A stretch of 12,505 nucleotides of DNA from DASXPG01 sp044449445 (lineage in GTDB: Bacteria > Gemmatimonadota > Gemmatimonadetes > Gemmatimonadales > JACORV01). Shown piece after piece: positions 1 through 6,493 of the stretch. The stretch covers positions 1 through 12,505 of the forward strand of contig JBIOIA010000063.1 in assembly GCA_044449445.1 (NCBI GenBank), in the 5' to 3' direction. Under the pieces are notes generated by a model. The model saw only the letters and a list, made by a program, of their open reading frames with translations. It had not been told where the DNA came from and did no database searches. Each line of letters starts with the position of its first letter. The first letter of the stretch is position 1. Made by a program: the position numbers and the translations under genes.

Positions 1-167
1 AGGGCGCAGTCGTCCACGCTCACCGTGCGGCCAAGATCCGCGGCCCAGTCGATGCGGACGGAGAGGTGCGGGCGTCGCGCCGTGCCCCCGGCGCGCAAAT
101 CCACGAGCTCGAAGCCGAGCCCGGCCAGACGCGCGGACACTTGAAGCTGGAGATGACTCTTGTCCAC
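1..167 (-). CDS. rimP: Ribosome maturation factor RimP, N-terminal part (cut by window edge)
   Basis: Reading from a GTG at 167 toward the left edge gives 55 residues that match the start of RimP, the cytoplasmic factor needed for 30S subunit maturation. The diagnostic stretch is LGFELVDLRAGG followed by a basic strand (RRPHLSVRID) and then TVSVDDCA, the family's hallmark DDC(A) turn before its second helix. No stop occurs before the edge, so the gene is truncated by the window, not broken. In this frame a stop lies upstream at 201-203 and GTG 167 is the only start codon after it. There is no Shine-Dalgarno; the preceding bases are the U-rich tail of a terminator. RimP normally leads the nusA-infB operon, which would lie off the left edge. 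Identification comes from the motif pattern in a short fragment and is fairly secure. Confidence 0.85.
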   Translation of the reverse strand, partial: MDKSHLQLQVSARLAGLGFELVDLRAGGTARRPHLSVRIDWAADLGRTVSVDDCA

Positions 168-176
168 GCGGGCACC

Positions 177-211
177 AAAAAAAAGAAAATGTGGGGCTGA
201 CTACCCCACAT
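177..211 (-). terminator. Intrinsic terminator just upstream of rimP
   Basis: On the minus strand an 8 bp perfect stem (ATGTGGGG paired with CCCCACAT; plus coordinates 204-211 and 189-196) with a 7-base loop is followed at once by TTTCTTTTTTTT. This is a textbook Rho-independent terminator and is unidirectional, since the T-tract exists only on this side. It would end the murA-pgeF transcript. It lies only 9 nt before the rimP start, leaving no room for a conventional promoter between them, so it may equally act as an attenuator for rimP. Confidence 0.85.
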
Positions 212-221
212 CCAACCGCCG

Positions 222-246
222 CGCGGGCCAGCCCCTACCGCCCGCG
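222..246 (-). promoter_or_regulatory. Leader hairpin that competes with the terminator
   Basis: In the minus-strand RNA, CGCGGGC and GCCCGCG (246-240 and 228-222) form a 7 bp stem with an 11-base loop. Part of its loop and 3' arm, GGGGCTGGC (235-227), can instead pair over 9 positions (one G-U) with GTCAGCCCC (201-193). That sequence belongs to the loop and 3' arm of the terminator at 177-211. The two folds exclude each other, as in an antiterminator/terminator switch. In GC-rich DNA such complementarity can arise by chance, so this is a candidate only. Confidence 0.4.
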
Positions 247-256
247 TAACGCCATA

Positions 257-286
257 AACCTACCCGGGATGCAAGGATAACGTCAA
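257..286 (-). promoter_or_regulatory. Candidate sigma70 promoter for rimP
   Basis: Just past the pgeF stop, the minus strand has TTGACG (286-281, 5 of 6 to the -35 consensus), an 18 bp spacer and TAGGTT (262-257, 3 of 6 to the -10). Transcription would begin near 250 and give a leader of about 80 nt containing the competing hairpin and the terminator. The -10 is weak, and rimP could instead be read through from murA-pgeF. Confidence 0.35.
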
Positions 287-292
287 TGGGGC

Positions 293-1009
293 TCAGCGGA
301 TGGGCATTCCGAGGTACGCGATCTGGCGCCCGCCGTCGCCGTTCGCGCGGTGTGAGAAGAACCGCTCGTTGTTGCAGCGGGTGCACAGCTTCGAGATGGT
401 CACCTCTCCGATGCCCATCTGCTCCGCCTGCCGTGCCAGCTCGGCCCGGAGGTCGAGCTGTTGCTTGCCGGGCTTCGCCCGATCGCCGAGCACGGCGCGC
501 GCGACCTCCTCACCCACTTCATAACACGCACCGCAAATGGCTACGCCACAATGCATTACGACGTTAGCCGTGGAGGTGCTCTGGTGCGTCAGCTGCATCA
601 CGCCCGCGTATAGCACCCCCTTCTGCACGCCGCGCCACCCGGCATGCAGCAATCCGACGGTCCGGGAGTCCCTGGTGACCAGATAGACGGGAACGCAGTC
701 GGCGACCGTCACAGCCAGAAGCAGTCCGGCCTGCCGAGTGACGTGGCCGTCGGCGTCGTCGCGTACGTGCCAGCCCGGAGCGACGCCCTCATGCCACACT
801 ACGTCGCACCCGTGGACCTGGTGGGCTATCTGGAAGGCCGAAAACTGCGGGCGCATCGCGAGCCGGAACTCGCGCAGGCGCTTCATCACGTCTCGAGCCG
901 GATCGGGAATGGAGAGGCCGAGTGAGCCGGTGCTTCGATCGGTGATGCCACAGGCGACTCCGAACCGCTGCTGCCAGCCGGGCGGCTCCTCGTCAGTCGC
1001 GCCTTTCAA
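293..1009 (-). CDS. pgeF: Peptidoglycan editing factor PgeF (YfiH/laccase-domain family)
   Basis: This 238-residue protein belongs to the YfiH/DUF152 'multicopper polyphenol oxidase' family. E. coli PgeF (YfiH) guards peptidoglycan composition by acting on wrongly built UDP-MurNAc-L-Ser intermediates, and relatives have purine nucleoside phosphorylase/deaminase activity. Family landmarks are in order: HQVHG (63-67), ADCVP (103-107), HAGWRG (122-127), CYEVGEEV (162-169) and CTRCNNERFFSHR (209-221). The likely zinc ligands H66, C105 and H122 are all present. The start is a TTG at 1009 with GGGAG six bases upstream. It is the only start codon after the upstream in-frame stop, and it overlaps murA by 17 bp, so the two are probably co-transcribed and coupled. 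Pairing with murA makes a cell-wall role more likely than a purely nucleoside role. Its codons are noticeably less GC3-rich than those of murA. Confidence 0.93.
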   Translation of the reverse strand: MKGATDEEPPGWQQRFGVACGITDRSTGSLGLSIPDPARDVMKRLREFRLAMRPQFSAFQIAHQVHGCDVVWHEGVAPGWHVRDDADGHVTRQAGLLLAVTVADCVPVYLVTRDSRTVGLLHAGWRGVQKGVLYAGVMQLTHQSTSTANVVMHCGVAICGACYEVGEEVARAVLGDRAKPGKQQLDLRAELARQAEQMGIGEVTISKLCTRCNNERFFSHRANGDGGRQIAYLGMPIR

Positions 1010-2270
1010 TCTTCGCTCCCAGCGCCTTCAGCCGTTCGTGGATGTTCTCGTAGCCGCGCTCGATCTGGCCGATGTTGTTGATGGTGCTGGTGCCCTCGGC
1101 CGCGAGCGCCGCGAGCAGCATCGCCATGCCGGCGCGGATGTCGGGGCTCTCGACCACCCCGCCCCGAAGGCGCGAGGGGCCGGCCACGACGCAGCGGTGC
1201 GGATCGCACAGGACGATGCGCGCGCCCATGCCGATCAACTTGTCCACGAAGAACAGCCGCGACTCGAACAACTTCTCGTGGATGAGGATGGTGCCCTCGC
1301 ACTGCGTCGCCGTGACGAGCGCGATGCTCATGAGGTCGGCCGGGAAGAACGGCCAGATGCCGTCCTCGAGCTTCGGCACGTGGCCCCCCAGGTCCTCGCT
1401 GATCCGGCGCGGCTGGCCCTTCGGGACGAGGAGCGTGCGCCCGTCGAGCCGCGCCATGACGCCCAGCCGCTCGAAGCCGAACAGCGTGGCGCGCAGGTCG
1501 CCGGGCCGGGTGCCGTCGATCGTGATCTCCGAGTCGGTCACGGCCGCGAGCCCGATGAACGAGCCGATCTCGATGTGGTCGGGGCCGATGACGACGTCCG
1601 CGCCCTTGAGCTTCGCGCCGCCTTCGATCGTGAGCGTGTTGGTGCCGATGCCCTCGATGCGCGCGCCCATGGCCACGAGCATGGTGGCGAGGTCCTGGAC
1701 GTGCGGCTCGCTCGCCGCGTTGCGCAGGATCGTGGTGCCCTGGGCCATTGACGCCGCCATCAGCGCGTTCTCGGTGCCGGTGACGCTGGCCTCGTCGAGG
1801 AAGATGTCGTCGCCCGTGAGATGCTTCGCCTCGAAGTCGAACGTCGCCCCGACGTTCACCTCGGCGCCCAGGCGCTGCAGCGCGAGCAGGTGCGTGTCCA
1901 CGCGGCGGCGGCCGATCACGTCCCCGCCCGGGGGCGGCAGGCGCACGCGGCCGAACCGTGCGAGCATCGGTCCGGCGAGCAGGATCGAGGCGCGGATCCT
2001 CGAGCACAGCGCGGGATCGGGGTCGCCGGCCCGCGCGCCCCGCGCGTCGGCGACGAGCGTGTGATCGTCGGACCAGCGAAACTCGACGCCCTGTGCGGCC
2101 AGCAGCTCGATCATCGTCTCGACGTCCCGGATCCTGGGAACGTTGCGCAGCGTGACCGGCCCGTCGGCCAGCAGCGTGGCCGCGAGCATGGGGAGAGCCG
2201 CGTTCTTGTTCCCGGCCGGCCGGACGCTGCCCTGGAGCGCGTGGCCGCCTTCGACGATGAAGGAAGGCAT
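993..2270 (-). CDS. murA: UDP-N-acetylglucosamine 1-carboxyvinyltransferase MurA (Asp-type)
   Basis: MurA transfers enolpyruvate from PEP to UDP-GlcNAc, the first committed step of peptidoglycan synthesis, in the cytoplasm. From the ATG at 2270 the protein has 425 residues, normal for the family, and opens MPSFIVEGGHALQGSV, aligning with known MurA starts. GNKNAALP (20-27) carries the substrate-binding Lys, and RASILLAGPMLARFG precedes the flexible loop. The loop reads PPGGDVIGRRR, with Asp (D117) where E. coli has the PEP-binding Cys115. Asp at this place is known from Mycobacterium and Chlamydia MurA and makes the enzyme insensitive to fosfomycin, which alkylates the Cys. An in-frame TTG at 2303 and ATG at 2282 would add residues the family lacks, so I reject them. 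No Shine-Dalgarno is visible before 2270. The gene heads a pair with pgeF. Confidence 0.96.
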   Translation of the reverse strand: MPSFIVEGGHALQGSVRPAGNKNAALPMLAATLLADGPVTLRNVPRIRDVETMIELLAAQGVEFRWSDDHTLVADARGARAGDPDPALCSRIRASILLAGPMLARFGRVRLPPPGGDVIGRRRVDTHLLALQRLGAEVNVGATFDFEAKHLTGDDIFLDEASVTGTENALMAASMAQGTTILRNAASEPHVQDLATMLVAMGARIEGIGTNTLTIEGGAKLKGADVVIGPDHIEIGSFIGLAAVTDSEITIDGTRPGDLRATLFGFERLGVMARLDGRTLLVPKGQPRRISEDLGGHVPKLEDGIWPFFPADLMSIALVTATQCEGTILIHEKLFESRLFFVDKLIGMGARIVLCDPHRCVVAGPSRLRGGVVESPDIRAGMAMLLAALAAEGTSTINNIGQIERGYENIHERLKALGAKIERRD

Positions 2271-2274
2271 GGGC

Positions 2275-2289
2275 CCGCACATTATGCGG
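2275..2289. promoter_or_regulatory. Imperfect dyad over the murA -10
   Basis: CCGCACATTATGCGG has 5 bp inverted arms (CCGCA/TGCGG) plus one further inner pair around a small centre. It sits squarely over the putative murA -10 CATAAT, where a repressor dimer could bind. There is no T-tract, so it is not a terminator. No regulator can be named. Confidence 0.25.
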
Positions 2290-2307
2290 TGGCGGAGGTC
2301 CAAGCAA
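2281..2307 (-). promoter_or_regulatory. Candidate murA promoter, near-leaderless
   Basis: On the minus strand CATAAT (2286-2281, 5 of 6 to the -10 consensus) ends exactly 10 nt before the murA ATG. TTGCTT (2307-2302) is a possible -35 with a short 15 bp spacer. With no Shine-Dalgarno present, the mRNA would start at or within a few bases of the ATG. The -10 is good; the -35 is doubtful. Confidence 0.4.
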
Positions 2308-2328
2308 GCGGTTTAGCTTGAGGACGTC

Positions 2329-2745
2329 ATGACGCCCTCCTGGGTCGGCCCCACTATCGCCATCTCGCTGGTCGTGATTGCCGCGAGCTTCCTCGTGATG
2401 GGGTCGGTCGCGCTGCTGGTCGGGATGGGGCTGCGCAAGCAGAGCCGGGCGCTGCGGGCCCAGGTCAACGCGTTCACGACCGAGGCCCGCACCGTGACGC
2501 TGCGGCTCAAGGGCGAGCTCGAAGGCTTCGCCGACATTTCGGCCGACGCCCGGGTCCGGCTCAAGGGCGCGATCGAGAGCGTGGACGGCCGGCTCAAGGA
2601 CCTCGACGCCCTGGTCGAGGTGGTCCAGGAGGAAGCGGAGGAGACGGCGCTGGACGTCGCTTCGTTCATCCGGACGGTCCGGCGGACGGGCGGCATCCTC
2701 GGCGCGGCCCGCCGCCGGTTGCAGCGCCGCCGCGCGCGCGACTGA
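2329..2745 (+). CDS. Small membrane-anchored coiled-coil protein, DUF948-like
   Basis: This is a 138-residue protein of unknown function. Residues about 8-34 form one hydrophobic transmembrane helix (IAISLVVIAASFLVMG and onward), followed by a basic RKQSR stop-transfer patch. The rest is a long charged helix with heptad-like Leu/Val spacing up to about residue 110, then an Arg-rich tail. This layout of N-terminal anchor plus cytoplasmic helical rod resembles the DUF948 (YtxG-like) family, but I recognise the form more than any firm signature. GAGGA lies 4 bases before the ATG. It is divergent from murA across 58 bp. It ends 16 bp before the phospholipase-like gene, so the two are probably one transcript. 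Topology is clear; the family name is tentative. Confidence 0.75.
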   Translation: MTPSWVGPTIAISLVVIAASFLVMGSVALLVGMGLRKQSRALRAQVNAFTTEARTVTLRLKGELEGFADISADARVRLKGAIESVDGRLKDLDALVEVVQEEAEETALDVASFIRTVRRTGGILGAARRRLQRRRARD

Positions 2746-2761
2746 GGGCCGCCGCACTCCC

Positions 2762-3700
2762 ATGCGTCGCGGCCTTCTGATCGCGGGCCTCGTGCTCGCG
2801 CTCATCGTCCTGATGCCCCATGACGCCTGGGCGTGGTCGCCCGGCACGCATGTCTTCCTCGGCCAGTCGGTCCTCGCCAACCTCCAGCTGCTGCCCGGCG
2901 CCGTCGCGGACCTGCTGCGCGTTTACCCGGTGGATTTCCTGTACGGCTCGATCGCGGCCGACACGTCGTTTGCCAAGAAGTACGTCCCGGCCGGACGCCA
3001 CAGCCACTCGTGGCACGTGGGCCAGGAGATCTTCGAGCTGGCGGGCAGTCCCAGGCTGCGCGCGTTCGGCCTGGGCTACCTCGCGCACCTCGCCGCCGAC
3101 GTGGTCGCGCACAACTACTTCGTGCCGCGCCAGCTCGTCGTCACGTCGTCCACGCGCGCGCTGGGGCACTCGTACTGGGAAGCGCGGTTCGACTTCCACC
3201 TCGGCGAGGAATACGGGCGCCGCGCGTTCGAGGTGATCCGCTACGACCACCAGGAGAACGACGCGCACCTGGATCGGATCATCTCCCCGACGCTGTTCAG
3301 CGTGGGTGTGAACCGGCGGCTGTTCCGCGGCATGGTCCAGCTGGGCGACCTGACGAGCTGGAACCGGGTGGTCGAAATCGCCGCGCAGGCGAGCCGCTGG
3401 GACCTCAAGGACGTGCTCGTCGAGCGGCACATGGCCGTGTCGTACGACTACGTGATGGACCTGCTGGTCTCTGGGGATGATGCGGTGGCGCGCCGGTCCG
3501 ATCCGTCGGGGAGCGATGCGCTGGGGGCGGCGAAGCGGATGCGGCGGCACGCGCTCATGACCCATGGCCGCGGCGACCGCGAGCACGTGACCGACGTCGC
3601 CGAGGAGCACTTCGGCGTGCCGGCGGCGCGGCTGGGCTACTGGGAGCGCTACGACATCACGCCGCCGTGGCGGCGAGCGCCTTCGCGAGTGTCGCGCTGA
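2762..3700 (+). CDS. Exported zinc-dependent phospholipase C family protein
   Basis: This 312-residue protein has an N-terminal signal peptide: RR, a hydrophobic core at about 4-18, and a cleavage site after AWA at residue 24. The mature protein would begin with Trp25. In Bacillus cereus phospholipase C the mature N-terminal Trp itself binds zinc, and the other ligands also appear here in order. They are H30, D67, one of H80/H82/H85, then H109-x3-D113-x3-H117 (HLAADVVAH), and H136 with E140 (HSYWE). This is the pattern of the zinc-dependent phospholipase C/S1-P1 fold (PF00882). Substrate is unproven; many bacterial members are uncharacterised. After about residue 235 the sequence is charged and shows no known domain. 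The Shine-Dalgarno is weak (GAGGG, 13 bases upstream). The last 14 codons overlap the end of gatB on the other strand. Confidence 0.85.
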   Translation: MRRGLLIAGLVLALIVLMPHDAWAWSPGTHVFLGQSVLANLQLLPGAVADLLRVYPVDFLYGSIAADTSFAKKYVPAGRHSHSWHVGQEIFELAGSPRLRAFGLGYLAHLAADVVAHNYFVPRQLVVTSSTRALGHSYWEARFDFHLGEEYGRRAFEVIRYDHQENDAHLDRIISPTLFSVGVNRRLFRGMVQLGDLTSWNRVVEIAAQASRWDLKDVLVERHMAVSYDYVMDLLVSGDDAVARRSDPSGSDALGAAKRMRRHALMTHGRGDREHVTDVAEEHFGVPAARLGYWERYDITPPWRRAPSRVSR

Positions 3701-5108
3701 CGGCCTTGGGGTCCGCCTTGCCCTGCGAGCGCTTCATCACCTGCCCCACCAGGAATCCCATCAGCTTCGTCTCGCCGGACCTGTAGCGCTGCACCTCGGC
3801 CGCGTGAGCTGCGAGCACCTCGCTAACCCACGTCTCGATCTGCGAACTGTCCTGCACCTGCACCAGACCAAGCTCGTTGGCGATGACTGCAGGAGCACGA
3901 TCGTCTCGGAGCATCGCGTCGAGGACCTTCTTCGCCGCCTGTCGACTCACCGTGTTGCTCCGAACCAGCTTTACCAGCTCCGCCACGCGCGAAACGGATA
4001 GTGCCGCGGGCACCGACTCGCCGTCCTCGCTGTGGGTGAGGACGTCGTTGGCCTCCCAATTCCAAGCTTCCTTTCCTGAGCCAGTGCCCAAGGCGATCAC
4101 GAGATCCTCGAAGTGCCTGGCCACTGCTGCCGTCGCCGACACGACGGTAGCTTCGGCTCCGCTGATCAGATACGACTTCGCGAACCGCGCGCGCTTGGCG
4201 GCCGGCAGCTCGGGCAGCGCGTCGTGCTCCTGCTTCAGCCACTCCGGCTTGAGCACAAGCGGCGGGAGATCCGGCTCCGGGAAGTAGCGATAGTCGTGGC
4301 TCTCTTCCTTCGATCGCGTCTGCTTCACCTCACCCGTCGCGGCGTCGAACGTCATCGTGTGCTGCACGACCTTCCCGCCCGATTCGATCAACCTGACCTG
4401 GCGTTCGCGCTCGAACGTCAGCGCACGCTCCACACCGCTGAACGAGTTCATGTTCTTGACCTCGGTGCGGGTGCCCAGCGGCTCGCCGGGTCGGCGCACC
4501 GAGAGATTCGCGTCCACTCGGAGCGAGCCCTCCTCCATATTGCAGTCGCTCACGCCGAGCCAGCGCAGGACCTGCTTGAGTGCCGTGAGATACGCGCGGG
4601 CCTCGGCCGGGGAGCGCAGGTCCGGCTCGCTGACGATCTCGATCAGCGGGACGCCGGAGCGGTTGAGGTCCACGGCTGTAACGCCCGGGAAGCGGTCGTG
4701 CTGGCTCTTGCCGGCATCCTCCTCGAGGTGCAGCCGCGTGATCCCCACGGTGAGGCTGCCGCGCTCGGGCGAGACGATCTCGAGCGCGCCCTTGGTGGCC
4801 AGCGGCTCCTCGAACTGCGAGATCTGGTAGCCCTTCGGCAGGTCCGGATAGAAGTAGTTCTTGCGCGCGAACACGCTCCGTTCGTGCACCGTGCATCCCA
4901 GCGCGTAGGCGGCGCGCGCGGCGAGCCGCACGGCCTGCTCGTTGGGCGCCGGCAGCGCGCCGGGCAGCCCCAGGCACACCGGGCAGACGTTGGTGTTCGG
5001 CGGATCGCCGTACTTCGCCGAGCAGCCGCAGAACATCTTGGTGCGCGTCAGGAGCTGGACGTGCACCTCGAGGCCGATGACGGTTTCCCAGGCGGAGCCT
5101 CTGCTCAC
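3657..5108 (-). CDS. gatB: Asp-tRNA(Asn)/Glu-tRNA(Gln) amidotransferase subunit B
   Basis: GatB is the tRNA-binding and kinase-like subunit of GatCAB, which amidates Glu-tRNA-Gln and/or Asp-tRNA-Asn using ammonia from GatA. From the GTG at 5108 the protein has 483 residues, the usual length. It shows IGLEVHVQL (11-19), a zinc knuckle C27-x-C29 with CPVC (42-45), and NVCPVCLGLPGALPAPN. Further on come KNYFYPDLPKGYQISQ (84-99), HLEEDAGKS and DLNRSGVPLIEIVSEPD. The YqeY-like tail contains GFLVGQVMKRSQGKADP. The GTG overlaps the gatA stop in GTGA, and GGAGG sits 4 bases upstream. A much longer open frame continues upstream through gatA, but its extra residues are low-complexity Arg/Ala shadow sequence. 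The 3' half (about 3740-4560) uses more AT-ending codons than the 5' half. The stop lies inside the convergent phospholipase gene. Confidence 0.96.
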   Translation of the reverse strand: MSRGSAWETVIGLEVHVQLLTRTKMFCGCSAKYGDPPNTNVCPVCLGLPGALPAPNEQAVRLAARAAYALGCTVHERSVFARKNYFYPDLPKGYQISQFEEPLATKGALEIVSPERGSLTVGITRLHLEEDAGKSQHDRFPGVTAVDLNRSGVPLIEIVSEPDLRSPAEARAYLTALKQVLRWLGVSDCNMEEGSLRVDANLSVRRPGEPLGTRTEVKNMNSFSGVERALTFERERQVRLIESGGKVVQHTMTFDAATGEVKQTRSKEESHDYRYFPEPDLPPLVLKPEWLKQEHDALPELPAAKRARFAKSYLISGAEATVVSATAAVARHFEDLVIALGTGSGKEAWNWEANDVLTHSEDGESVPAALSVSRVAELVKLVRSNTVSRQAAKKVLDAMLRDDRAPAVIANELGLVQVQDSSQIETWVSEVLAAHAAEVQRYRSGETKLMGFLVGQVMKRSQGKADPKAVSATLAKALAATAA

Positions 5109-6493
5109 CGGACCTCCGCCGCGGCGTCGCTCGCTGCCTCGAGCGCCTGCGCGATCCTGATGATCGTGCTCTCTGCTTCCATTGCACCGATCAGCTGGCC
5201 GCCGATCGGCAGCCCTTCGTCGCGGCCGATCGGCAACGACAGCGCCGGCACGCCGGCGAGGTTGGCCGTGCACACGAAGATGTCGGAGAGGTACATGGCC
5301 AGCGGATCGGCCAGGTTCTCGCCGAACTTGAACGCGGGGCTGGGCGTGGTCGGCGTGAAGATGGCGTGGACACCCGATGCGAACACGCGCTCGAAGTCGC
5401 CGCGGATCCGCGCCCGCGCGCGCTGGGCCTGGCGGTAGTAGGCATCGTAGTAGCCCGCGCTCAGCACGTAGGTGCCGAGCAGGATGCGGCGCCGCACCTC
5501 CGCGCCGAATCCCCTGCCGCGCGTGGCCCGGTACATCGAGCGCACGTCGGGCCCGTCCACGCGCGGACCGTAGCGCACGCCGTCGTAGCGCGCGAGGTTC
5601 GAGCTGGCCTCGGCGGGCGCGACGATGTAGTAGGTCGGGATCGCGTACTTCGTGTGCGGCAGCGAGACCTCGCGCACTTCCGCGCCTAACGTCTTCAGCG
5701 TGCGCAGGGCGCGGTCGCACGCGGCCTTCACGCCCGGGTGCAGCCCCTTCGGGAAGTACTCCTCGGGCACGCCGATGACGGTGCCTTTGAGCGAACCCGG
5801 CGCAGCGCCCGGCGCGGCCAGCGGCACGCGATCGAGCGACGTGCTGTCGCGATCGTCGCGCCCGCTGATCACGGCGAGCAGCAACGCCGCGCTGGCGACG
5901 TCCTTGCCGAACGGCGCGATCTGGTCGAGTGACGAGCCGAACGCGACGAGCCCGTAGCGGGAGACGCGCCCGTACGTCGGCTTGATGCCGACGATGCCGC
6001 AGAAGGCCGCGGGCTGCCGCACCGACCCGCCGGTCTCGGTGCCCAGGGCGAGGTCCACCGCCCCCGCCGCCACGGCCGCCGCCGAGCCGCCCGAGGAGCC
6101 GCCGGGCACGCGCGTGGGATCGATCGGGTTCTTCGAAGGGCCCCACGCCGAGTGCTCGGTCGAGCTTCCCATCGCGAACTCGTCGCAGTTGGTCTTGCCG
6201 GCGATGATGGCACCGGCTTCGCGCAGCCGCCGGACCGCTGTCGCCTCGAAGGGCGAGCGCCAGCCCTCGAGGATCTTCGAGCCGCAGGTCGTCGGGTGCA
6301 CTGCGTCCGCGATGACGTCCTTGATCGCCACGGCGCGGCCGGCGAGCGGGCCGTCGGCCTGCGTGGCCGCGAGCCGCTGCGCCTGCGCCGCGAGATCCGC
6401 CTCGGACCACGCGAGGAAGGCGTGCGTGTCCTTGGCTTCGCACGCGGCGATGCGGCGCGCGGTCTCCTTCGCGAGCGCGGCGAAATCCGTCAC
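5105..6493 (-). CDS. gatA: Asp-tRNA(Asn)/Glu-tRNA(Gln) amidotransferase subunit A
   Basis: GatA is the amidase-signature subunit that hydrolyses glutamine and channels ammonia to GatB. From the GTG at 6493 the protein has 462 residues, roughly 20 shorter than typical because the N-terminal helical region is trimmed. The Ser-cisSer-Lys triad is complete: K58 in AVAIKDVI, S133 in PGGSSGGSAA and S157 in GTETGGSVRQPAAFCG. The spacing of 24 between the two serines is that of the family. Other landmarks are GAIIAGKTNCDEFAMGS (94-110) and GIKPTYGRVSRYGLVAFGSS (169-188). The start codon overlaps the gatC stop (GTGA). The best purine run (AGGGGG) lies about 12 bases away, so reinitiation after gatC probably matters. 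The longer frame upstream is Arg-rich shadow sequence and is rejected. Confidence 0.96.
   Translation of the reverse strand: MTDFAALAKETARRIAACEAKDTHAFLAWSEADLAAQAQRLAATQADGPLAGRAVAIKDVIADAVHPTTCGSKILEGWRSPFEATAVRRLREAGAIIAGKTNCDEFAMGSSTEHSAWGPSKNPIDPTRVPGGSSGGSAAAVAAGAVDLALGTETGGSVRQPAAFCGIVGIKPTYGRVSRYGLVAFGSSLDQIAPFGKDVASAALLLAVISGRDDRDSTSLDRVPLAAPGAAPGSLKGTVIGVPEEYFPKGLHPGVKAACDRALRTLKTLGAEVREVSLPHTKYAIPTYYIVAPAEASSNLARYDGVRYGPRVDGPDVRSMYRATRGRGFGAEVRRRILLGTYVLSAGYYDAYYRQAQRARARIRGDFERVFASGVHAIFTPTTPSPAFKFGENLADPLAMYLSDIFVCTANLAGVPALSLPIGRDEGLPIGGQLIGAMEAESTIIRIAQALEAASDAAAEVR

Noticed and set aside
20..211. A 63-residue minus-strand open frame over the rimP start
   Set aside because: It is in a different frame from rimP, begins inside the terminator stem, and shows no recognisable motif, whereas the neighbouring frame gives a clear RimP N-terminus.
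3661..3674. A GCCGCC-GT-GGCGGC palindrome at the phospholipase/gatB junction as a terminator
   Set aside because: The loop is only 2 bases and no T-tract follows on either strand; it lies inside both coding regions.
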